Shown here piece by piece: positions 54,866 through 64,000 of a DNA stretch of 64,000 nucleotides. The stretch is from Ovis canadensis (Eukaryota > Chordata > Mammalia > Artiodactyla > Bovidae). The stretch spans positions 54,083,001-54,147,000 of the forward strand of contig NC_091260.1 of assembly GCF_042477335.2 (NCBI RefSeq), given 5' to 3'. The notes under the pieces are model-generated. The model saw only the letters and a program-made list of their open reading frames with translations. It was not told where the DNA came from and ran no database searches. The first letter of the stretch is position 1; every line of letters starts with the position of its first letter. The translations under genes were made by a program, and so were the position numbers.

Positions 54866-55270
54866 TCCTAGTTATACATCCAAGAGGAATAAAACCTATG
54901 TCCATGCAAAAGTCTGTTCAGCAATGTTCAAGCTGGTTTATCCATAATAGCCAAAAAGCAGAAACAACCCAAATGTCCATCAGTTGAGGAATGGATAAGT
55001 CAAATGTGGCCTGTCTTACAAAGGAATATTAGTTGGCAATGAAAATGAATGAACTGCTGACCCATGTTACTGCATGGGTAAACCTTGACTACTATGCTAA
55101 GTGGAAGAATCCAGTAACAAAAGACCACATGTTCTATCATTTCTTTTATATGTAAGTCCAAGATAGGCAAACCTTTAGGGACAAAAGTAGGGTTGCCAGG
55201 AGCTGGGGGAGACAGGGGGTGCCTGCAAACAGTATAGGGTTTCTTATTAAAGTAATGAAAATGTTCTTGG
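54866..55270 (+). mobile_element. Old L1 (L1M-type) 3' region
   Basis: Sense-strand end of ORF2 and 3' UTR: AACAACCCAAATGTCCATCAG, AGGAATGGATAAG, AGGGTTGCCAGGAGCTGGGG. Confidence 0.8.
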
Positions 55271-55781
55271 GAGCTAAAGAATCTTAGACAATCTATTCTC
55301 CCTCACCAAAGCCCCTTTCAAAATATTGTCAATCTGTAAACTCAAAACTTTCATTTTGGAATTTATAAAATCAGCATCACTTCTGTCCTTGCACCCCTGC
55401 TTCAAAAATTCTAATTTTCCCCAAAGCAAATGGTATCTCTAGAGTAACAGGAGGTCACATACCAGGAAATTCAAATACCGAAACTATGTTAAAATAAATG
55501 AAAAATACTATTCCCATTATACTAGCATCAAAATAAAAATGGGCCATAATTGTGTCAAATTATTTGCTCACGCTCATCTCTTTCACCCATAAATTTGAAA
55601 AGCTTATCTTTTGTATCTTCATGGGGTCATTTGTAAAAAGAATAAAATCATTGAATGAGATAAAGGATGGAGTTTGGAGACACACCACAGAAACATGTTT
55701 TCGAGTTGACAGTGATCCACAGTGAAAATATTGTTCATGTGGAATTTATTCCTATACCAGCCCAAGCAAATCATTTGGGGT
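55271..55781. other. Non-repeat DNA
   Basis: Nothing recognised. Confidence 0.4.
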
Positions 55782-56393
55782 TGTAGTGGACAGACAGTAA
55801 AGTGAACCCCACAACATTCCTCTTCTGATATTCAAACCCTTGTATAATCCTCTCCCACTGAATTTGGGCACTACTTGTGAGTTGCTTCTAAGTATTAGAA
55901 TACGGCAATGATGACGCAATGTCTCCACTTGATTGTTAAATTATATAAGACTCTAGCTTGCTACAGACTTCCTCCCTTCCTGGCTTTGAAGAGGTAAGTG
56001 GCCGTGATAGAAAGGCCACATATCAAAGGGGTGAAGATGGACTCTAGGAGCTGAGGATAGCCTCTATGCAATAGTCAGAAGGCACGTAGGGCCTCAGTCT
56101 CACAGTCACAAGGAAAAAAATTCTACCAACAATTTAAGAGAGTTCAAAAGAGGCTATTTCTCTAGTCAGGCCTCCAGATGAGAATACAACCTGCCCAATA
56201 CTTTGATTATTACAGCATGAAGCCAGAGAATCCAGCTAAACCTTGATATATATTCTTGACCCACAGAAATAGTAAGATACAAATAGCATTTTTTATATAT
56301 ATGTGTATTTATATACATAAATAGTGACAAGGTAAATGTATATTGTTTTAAGATACTATGATGAGATTTGTCACAGCACAGAAAGCTAATATA
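55782..56393 (+). mobile_element. Old MaLR/MLT1-like LTR
   Basis: Sense LTR-like unit: CAGTCACAAGGAAAAAAATTC, AGCCAGAGAATCCAGCTAAACC, TTGACCCACAGAAATAGTAAG, TTGTTTTAAGATACTATG, ending GAAAGCTAATATA. It contains an AT-rich expansion at 56289-56325. Limits are approximate. Confidence 0.6.
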
Positions 56394-56416
56394 GGGTCAT
56401 ATAGTGAGGGAACCAG

Positions 56417-56626
56417 AGGCTTCCCAGGTGGTAAAGAATCTGCCTGCCAATATAGGAGACGCGAGGGACTTGGGTTTGATCCCTGAGTCGGGAAGACCCC
56501 CTGGAGTAGGAAATGACAACCCACTTCAGTATTCTTGCCTAGAAAATTACATGGACTGAGAAGCCTGGCAGAAAACAGTCCATGGGGTCGCAAAGAGACA
56601 AACATGACTGAGTTTGCAACTGACTG
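56417..56626 (+). mobile_element. Bov-tA SINE, rearranged head
   Basis: GAGGCTTCCCAGGTGGTAAAG: the head lacks the CTCAGATGG part, so the A-box region is shortened; the body is otherwise typical. Confidence 0.85.
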
Positions 56627-56699
56627 GCTCAATGAGTAAAGGAACAAACTACCCAGACATGTGCCTTTATTCTGATCTCTGCTTCAAAATATATTGCCT

Positions 56700-56870
56700 T
56701 TTTGGTCTGGTGGCTGAATCAGAACTCAGGAGAGTTAAGATCCTATTAAGTTGTGACCAACAATTTCTTTCCTTTCCCTTTGCCTCATTTTCCTCATTTG
56801 TAAAATGAAGACATCATAGTGGGTGAACTCTAAGGAACGTTTCAGCTCATTTTTTATGTCCTATGGCCTC
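56700..56870 (+). mobile_element. Probable MIR SINE
   Basis: TTTGCCTCATTTTCCTCATTTG, then TAAAATGAAGACATCA, then ACTCTAAGGAACGTTTCAGC follow MIR order. Confidence 0.55.
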
Positions 56871-58159
56871 CAAAGAAAAACGTACCCTTGAAATGCATTT
56901 GAAATGAAGTGAAGCAGAAAAGGATGAAGTTTGGGAATAACGGAACAGAAATGAGCAAATATTGAGGACTAAAAGGAAATTTAGCTCAGAATAGAAGTTT
57001 TAAAAACCCATATACTGATGGCTCCGTAGAAATCAATGAAATGCCCCCAACCAATTGCAAACATGATGCTGGCACATGCAGCCACGTGGGCAATGGGATT
57101 AATACTTCCCATCTTGTTTCTATGAGCCTCATTCCAAAGACATCCATTATTTGGGAGTTTTGTTGTTGTTGTTGTTTTAATCTAGATCAAATCTTTTCTA
57201 GTGAAAGAAAAAAGAACTTACCTATACCCCAACTCTGAGAAACTTGGCGTGAGAATCCTCTTCGTGTTCTCCACCTCTAATAACAGGCATCGCTCAATTA
57301 TTAGACCACTGTCATGACTTCTGGTTAGTCGGAAGAGCAGAGCCAATGTTCCTAGAAGTAAACCAGAGCAACAGGCTCATGTGAAATAGTTTTGTGGGTC
57401 TCCATTTTCTAATGCTACATAAAGAAAGGCTTTGAATAGTGCTGGATTCTGGGAAGAACCATGGTGAGTATTTTCTAAGATTTCAAAGCCAATGGAGGAT
57501 AAAACTGAGAACATAAATTCTAAAACCATCATAAGCTGAATGTTGGAAAAAGAGAAGCAAGTGTTCTTTTCAGTGTGGAAGAAAAAAAAAAAAAGCCCTG
57601 CTCATTAGGGCCTTAGAATGAATCTACTCTTACAAGTCTAATCCATGAATAAACTAAGAAATAGAACTTTGCTGAAAAATTCCTCATGGATTTACAAGTT
57701 GCTATAAGTCCCCAAGGGGTAGGATTTGAGCTATGAAGTTGCCTGAGGTACACAAATCTGTACAGTGTAGTAAGAATTTGGAAGCTGACATCTGTCCACA
57801 ACAAAGACACTACTGATACCAAAAACCAGCCCTATCTGGCTTTCTGTCCCCTGTGTTAAATAGCACTTAGTGTGAGTTTAAGAGTAACTTAATGGTTGCT
57901 GGCTTAATAAAGAGGGAATTTTGAGGGGCTGTTGGATGTGTGAAAGCAGAAGAGCCAATCTAGATTTCTTAAAAACCCAGGACTTTAAATCATTTAGTTT
58001 AATTTTTATCTTACATTTGTCATGTAATTGGACTAGTGATTTTCAAAATTCTCAACTATCTATTAACATATAGGTAAAACCAGAAAACAAATATACTTCT
58101 TTTCCTCTTATCAAATGAAATAATACTATTAAAGAGCCCAGCAGTAGAAGGGATCAATA
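56871..58159. other. Non-repeat DNA
   Basis: No gene or interspersed repeat recognised. A short (GTT)n run lies at 57160-57177 and an A-run near 57582-57594. Confidence 0.45.
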
Positions 58160-58420
58160 AATATAAGTTTCCAACAAGGATCTACTGTATAGCACAGGAA
58201 ACTATATTCAATATCTTGTAATAACCCGTAATGGCAAAGAATCTAAAAAATTATATATATATACATATACATATATATACACACACACATATATGTATCT
58301 GAAGCACTTTGCTGTGTATCTGAAACTAACACAATATTGTAAATTAACCATACTTTAATTTTTTAAGTTAAATTTCTTAATTTAAAAATAAAAATAAACG
58401 TATGTGTCATCTTCCATTCT
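58160..58420 (+). mobile_element. L1 3' UTR end
   Basis: Sense L1 3' UTR: GATCTACTGTATAGCACAGG, TTGTAATAACCCGTAATGG, a TA/CA-rich expansion (58249-58300), TTTGCTGTGTATCTGAAACTAAC, ACACAATATTGTAAATTAACC and an A/T-rich tail. Confidence 0.85.
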
Positions 58421-59640
58421 GCACTTTATTCAAATGTCCCATAATAATGGATCAATTGTTTGCCAACTCTTAGATTTTATAATGAATTTAGCTGAATGTT
58501 AAATGTGCTGCTTTGGATGGACATCAGTTAAAAACATAGTCACAAGGCAAAACTATAGTAAGACAAAGCTGAAAATATTGACTCAGATTGCAGATTATAT
58601 CAGTCTCTGATGCTCCAGCCATTTGTGAAGCCTGCTTTGGTCAAATGCAACATCCCTTTCTTCCTCATTTGAGAAAGGATCTCATTTGGAAGACTGCAAG
58701 AGATAGGAAAATGAGAAATTTGGGGGGGTATAAGATTGCCATGGTCAAAGTAAAGATTATTTTATCTCTTATATATCTTGATAATTAGACTGAATCAAAA
58801 ATCAGGAAGCCAATAATTTGTAGTGATCTTATCATCTTAAACAGACAGCGAGCTGCATGCTCATCAGAGGGAAGACCTCAGGGAAATGTTTCATGACCCT
58901 AAGATCTCTTCAGAATGGGGTTTTTCTTTTGTGAATCTTTGAGTTTATTCAGACTTTCTAGTTCATGTTCAAGAATTCAATTTTTTAAATGTTAGCAGTT
59001 TTACCCAGTATATTAAATTATGTGCTAAATACATATTTGCCAAAAAATGTATTGGTGTCCAACTGCATTCAAAATGTCTTACTGATTAGGTACAGCAGTT
59101 TGGGGAGATAGATAAGGAAATAAATAAGACATAATTCTTGGCCTCTAAGAATAACTAGCCCTGCTTGGAGAAATGAGACATAGTCATGTACAATCACAAT
59201 ACATAGTGAGGTATGCTGTAAGAAAAGGACAGATAATATTCAGTGTGAGTCTGAAGACAGAAGGATTATTGGGGATTGACAAGAGTTAAAAAAAATATTC
59301 AACAGTATTTTTCATTGATTTCACATTATGGAGAAATCAAGATTTATCTTAGAATCAAGGATCTCAGAAATAAGAAAATTCTGAGAAATCATCAAGCAAT
59401 CCTACCCTGTGGGTTCTTAAGTAGAAACCCATGGACTGACTTTAGGGTATTTGGACCCTCTATACTGCCTCTCATTCTCTGTCTCCTTTGAAGACTCATC
59501 CTCTCCTGTCCTTAAATATTGAAGTTCCTCAAATATTCATCTCAGCCCCTTTCATCCATACCCAAGACTTCAATAGCTATAAATATCAATAATTCTTAAA
59601 TTTATCTCTCTAATCAAAATCTCATCTCTAAGTTCCATTA
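58421..59640. other. Non-repeat DNA
   Basis: No gene recognised. The stretch near 59110-59270 may be a worn ancient repeat, but I cannot assign it. Confidence 0.4.
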
Positions 59641-60180
59641 TCTCACTGCCTACTAGGCATCTCCAGCAGGAAAATGCAGCATTTTCAAGCTGTATCTCAT
59701 AATCTTCCCCCTTAAGCCTGGTTCTCCTTAATATTTAGACACTGTATTCCTCCTTGGGCTTTCCCAGTGGCTCAGTGGTAAAGAATCCGCCTGTAATTCA
59801 GGAGACATGGGTTTGATCTCTGGGTCAGGAAAATCCCCTGGAGAAGGGCACGGCAACCCACTCCAGTATTCTTGCCTGGAGAATCCCATGGACAAAGGAT
59901 CTGGCAGGCTATAGTCCACAGGATCACAAAGAGTAGGATATGACTTAAGCGACTTGGCACACATTCTTCCTTAAACTCTTACAACCCTGTCTCCACACAC
60001 TGAAATTAGATCATCTTTTTTCAGCTCGTGGCTGACCCTGTCACACTTTTCCTGAGATCCTTTAACAGCTTCCCATTGTTCATTCATTAAACACCAAACC
60101 CTATACAAGGCTTCATGACTTGAGATGCTTTTGGCTGCAAATAACAGAGAACACCCACTCAACTAGCTTAAATAATAATA
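59641..60180. repeat. Possible ancient repeat split by a SINE
   Basis: 'cactgcctactaggcatctcc', 'aatcttcccccttaagcctgg', then right of the SINE 'aacagcttcccattgttcattcattaaac' resemble one common old mammalian repeat. Family not identified. Confidence 0.4.
59756..59962 (+). mobile_element. Bov-tA SINE
   Basis: Bov-tA with TSD ATTCCTCCTT (59746-59755) and ATTCTTCCTT (59963-59972), one mismatch. Confidence 0.92.
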
Positions 60181-61495
60181 ATATCACCTAACAAGAAGAA
60201 GTCCTTATAATGGTGGCCCCAGATGGATCATCAGCTTCTTCAAGGACCCAATTTTCTTCCATCTTTCTTTTCTGCCATTGAATTTCTTTTTAAGGTTTCT
60301 GATTTATGTTCACCATTGTTTTAGTCATAAGGGAAAAATTTTCTTCTCATGTCAACCTCTCATTGAATTTTTATTTAAAGTGTCTTCATTTTATGTTTTA
60401 ATTACAGTGAGGGCATTTTTGAAAGGCATTTTCAAGTGTGAATAAGTAGGATCCGTGGGATACATTGCTTCCCAAGGTGCATATTTTTGAGAACTACCAC
60501 CCTGGTCACATAAGCAAAAAGTGTCATGGTCCCAGATTAACTTATCTATAAAGTCCCAGCTGCCAGTGAGTTTCAAGGTCAGAAGCATTCAGCTGTACTT
60601 GACTGAAATGTCAAATAGTGTTGGGTCAAGCATAGGTTGGCACACTGTGTTTCCTTCAGGCTATCTCCCAATAAGATAAAATATTCATTGATTGTAACTC
60701 ATAAGTTCTCCCCTTGCCATATATTTTGTTGTGTTGAATGGGTACAGAGCTGTAACTAAAGAGATAATAAGGAAATAAAGGGGAATGTAAAAGGTATAAT
60801 TTCTCATTTCAGAGCCATGCTTTGGAGAGAGTAACACCAGGCAGAAAACACCATGAGATGCCCTCCTTGGAAATGGCATGATGCTGACAGGAACCAGCTT
60901 GCCAAGCTAAATCACCAGGTTCTAATCCAATATCAACTGCAAATGAGATTTGATGAACAGAAAGTCTTTTGCAGGAAAAATGCTATGTTGCTTATAGTCA
61001 TTACTTAAAGGCAGCCAAGGCAACCTTTGTGACCTCCAAAAAGAAGCCAACAATCCCAGACTAAGGAGAGAGAGCAAGAATGGAAATCAGAAGGTAATGG
61101 ACTCCTATGGTTCTAGTCTAGTCCAAGCATAAAAAAACACATGGCACAAGAAAAGCAGAGGCCAATATGAAAAGGTCTTTCCATCATTAGGAAAACACAC
61201 AGGAGGCTTGTAAGGAGAGCTCTGTAAAACTTATGTAATGAACCTAGGTGGAATTTGGTGGTGAACATTAATTGAGTGATAATTTTGGATGGAAAGCAAA
61301 CATGAACTTTCTAGATGTTTTTACTCTTGATCAGAAAACTCTTAATTTGTAGCAACTTCTTTGAATTTTGAAGATTATTTGAATCCCCATCACCACTGAA
61401 AACTGAACTGAACAACTGGAGGTTGACTGATGGGATACTTTCAAAACATCCATAATTCCAGGAACTTTATGAAGAAATATAAGAAAGACTTTGCT
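60181..61495. other. Non-repeat DNA
   Basis: No gene or named repeat recognised in about 1.3 kb. Confidence 0.4.
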
Positions 61496-62222
61496 ACCTC
61501 ACATCCATTAGGATACCTACTGTCAAAAAAAAAAAAAAACAGAAAATAACAAGTGTTGGCAGGGTTGTGGAGAATTTGGAACCCTTGTACCCTATTGGTG
61601 GGAATAGGCAGCTGCTATGGAAAATAGTACAGAGCTTCCTTGAAAAATTAAAAATAGAACTACCATGTGACCCAGGAATCCCACTTCTGTGAATATATCC
61701 AAAAGAATTGAAAGCAGGATCTCAAAGAGATATTTGCATCCACATTTATATCAGCAATATTAGCAATAGCCAACCCAGATGTTCACTGACAGATGAAAGT
61801 AAAAACAAAATGTGATATATTCCCACAGTGGAATATTATTGAGCCTTAAAGAAGAAATTCTGACACATACTAAAACATGGATGAACCTTGAGGACATTAT
61901 GCTAAGTGAAATTAGCCAGTCCCCAAAAGGTAAAAATACTGTATGATTCCATTTATATGAGACATCTAGTAGTCAAATTCATAGAAATAGAAAGAAGAAT
62001 GGTGGTTACCAGGGCCTATGGGGAGGTGGACAAGGGCAATTGTTGTTTCATGGGTATAGAATTAAGATTAAGAAGATTTTTATCTGGAAAGATAAAAAAT
62101 GTTCTGGAGATCTATTTCACAACAACATGAATTTGTTTAACACTGCTGAATTGTATTCTTAAAGTGGCTTAGATGGTAAATTTTATGTGGTGTGTTTTTT
62201 TTACCACCACCACAACAAAAAG
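61496..62222 (+). mobile_element. Old L1 (L1M-type) 3' end
   Basis: Sense-strand ORF2 end and full 3' UTR: GTTGGCAGGGTTGTGGAG, AATTAAAAATAGAACTACCATG, GTGGAATATTATTGAGCC, ATGGTGGTTACCAGGGCC, and a 3' end TGGTAAATTTTATGTGGTG followed by ACCACCACCACAACAAAAAG. Confidence 0.88.
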
Positions 62223-64000
62223 ACATTACCATTCCCTTCATTGACAATTAACTTCAGGAGAGATTGGATGAGAGGTTTCCTCACAGGTAAGAGGAAGATG
62301 GAAGGGGGAAAGAATATGGAGAATTTTAAGGGCCCTAGACTTGTCCTTCCCAGTAACTTGGGTACTATTGAGGCTGCAGAGAATGAATGAAGAGAGAGCA
62401 CAAACAGTAACCTTGGATATAAAGGGGATTGAAAAGGCTTATGCAAGACCTCCTATCTGCTAACTTCAGGTCTCCTCAATTCTGAATCTCTTGGTAGATC
62501 TTCATCTTTTGATGCCACAGACCCACTCCCTCCGTCCTCCTTAGAATTCGTACTGCCTGAACTGTCAAAGCAGGGTCTTCATATGCTGTGCCCCTGTCTG
62601 TGCTGGGGAGAAGACTCAGAGAAAGTGCTGCATCCTGGGAGCTAGAACATGGGAGCGGGTTGGGACTCAGGCGAGCATTCTAAGGATGGAATAACATGGT
62701 TCTTTAGCTTGGAGCAAGGTGATGGTTCAAAACATTCAGGCACAGGATAACCAAAAAATGAAAAGAAGGCCAGCCAATGGTTCAGAGTCTAAGAAACAGG
62801 GACCAGTAGTCTGGTCTGTAGGCATGAATAGGAGCCTCCCTTCCCCAGGTGGGAAGTGTGACCAACAGATGTAGTCTAGGCAGCAGACACAGAAGCCCTG
62901 CACAAAATGTAACTGACGCCTCTGTCAGAAAGCTCCTCTCAGGAGTAATACAGACTACCCATTGCAGAAATTGACCTCGCCTTGAAGACCTTGATTTGGG
63001 ACTTCATGGTGTCTGACACTTTCTACTAAAGGTAAGAAAGCACATCCATTGTTGATCTCTTTCAGTTCCCTTTACATTAGATTTCATAGACTTCACTTCT
63101 GGTAGTACAGAAGATAGGATTACCTGGAGACTTCCTGCTGCAGAACAGTTAGAAATGCTGGATAACGCTAAAAAAATCAAATGCATACCTGAGCTCGCCA
63201 AAAGAACTCAGCAGAGAGCTCCAGAGGCTCAAAATGCGTAAGGAATGGAATGAACACTGGATCAGTAGAAGCATGAACCCTGGTACAAAGAGGGTAGGGA
63301 TTTGCCAGTTTACAGAAACCAGGATTTGGGTTTTCGCCATACAGGAACAGAGAATGAAAGTTTCTGAGAAAATGTGCCATGACTTGGTGTCTCTCTAGTG
63401 ACCTTGGGTGACTTGTAGCCTTCTGGTCAGAACTAGTGCCCAGATCTTTCTTCCCATTGACTAGTTCTTAGGAAGGACAGGGTGAAATTTCTTCAGTGGG
63501 TCTTCTGGTTATGTTTATCTTTGTCAAAAGGCAGAGGGCATTGAAGCTAATCAGTACAACTTAAAAAACCCTAGAGACCCTCCGAGTCCTCTAGCTCTGG
63601 GCATTTAGTCTCTCAGGAGCTGTTAGCTCCTTATTGTCTCACCCAGGTTCACAAAGTTGATGGTTACGTCTTTCCCTCTTCCTGCCTGCCCCACTACCAG
63701 GCTCCTAGCACCTAGAATCTGTAGCCCAGAGGGTCCTGAGTCCAGAGCCTACTCTGCCTTAAAATGAATAGTCAAGACTAGAATGTTCTTTCTGAAAATT
63801 ACACAATTATTCCTTTTAGAAGGAGGGAGTCTGTCTGCTTTTAAAGCCAAATGTGACGTGTTTCCTTTAAAAAGTCTCCATAGCGACAATTTTGGTCATG
63901 GCCCCCTCAAGTCTGGAACAAGCATCTACGAGAAATATTGGAGGCCTCAGGACATGGCACCAAGCTGTCAGGTCAGGAAACCAGTAAGGCACCTTGGAAG
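62223..64000. other. Non-repeat DNA
   Basis: About 1.8 kb in which I recognise no gene, RNA or repeat. Frames are 81 codons or shorter and carry no motif. The GC content is moderate. Confidence 0.45.

Noticed and set aside
61391-61412. ACTGAACTGAACAACTGG as a BovB end
   Set aside because: No BovB sequence lies on either side; the match is too short.

Overview
The window is nuclear DNA from a ruminant, most likely a bovid such as cattle. The diagnosis rests on its repeats: many BovB (RTE-type) LINE copies, the BovB/tRNA-derived SINEs Bov-tA, Bov-A monomer and Bov-A2 dimer, CHR-type tRNA-Glu SINEs, ruminant L1 3' ends, and one ruminant ERV2-type solo LTR. Underneath lies an older mammalian layer of MIR, L2-like, MER5A, MLT1/MaLR LTR and L1M fragments. 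I find no protein-coding gene, rRNA, tRNA gene, CRISPR array or prokaryotic feature that I can support. Every long open reading frame with a recognisable domain is a decayed LINE reverse transcriptase, or its antisense shadow.

Layout. 1-900 is an L1 3' end. 1.8-9.8 kb is a dense nest of old L1 with BovB and SINE insertions, including a 2.6-kb BovB (6263-8827) whose endonuclease domain is missing. 10-13.3 kb is sparse, with MIR, Bov-A2 and Bov-A copies and a GC-richer non-repeat patch near 12.3-12.5 kb. 14-16.7 kb is antisense L1 holding a 1-kb BovB with intact reverse-transcriptase motifs B and C. 17.9-20.4 kb is a BovB copy split by a 1653-bp solo LTR, followed by an MLT1 LTR. 21-27.9 kb is mostly non-repeat DNA with scattered SINEs and a (CA)n microsatellite. 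28.0-31.4 kb is the longest BovB, with a four-unit 5' repeat block. 31.9-33.5 kb is an L1 3' end carrying an inverted copy of a nearby 127-bp segment. 34-42 kb is sparse, with SINEs, a split MIR and a MER5A transposon. 42.2-48 kb is a second dense nest built on one twin-primed (5'-inverted) L1 with four later insertions. 49-64 kb has a close inverted Bov-A2 pair, several BovB 3' fragments, old LTRs and L1M fragments in otherwise unremarkable DNA.

The elements can be put in relative order because many keep target-site duplications (TSDs). Old L1/MIR/MLT1/MER5A came first, then younger L1 and BovB, then Bov-tA, Bov-A2, CHR and the solo LTR. No operon or pathway exists here. The window records retrotransposition and local rearrangement. 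The most unusual items are the inverted 127-bp templated-looking insertion, the endonuclease-less BovB, the internally repeated solo LTR, and the gene-like non-repeat patches at 12.3 and 50.5 kb, which I cannot confirm as exons. Family names come from recognition by eye. A repeat-library search was not possible.
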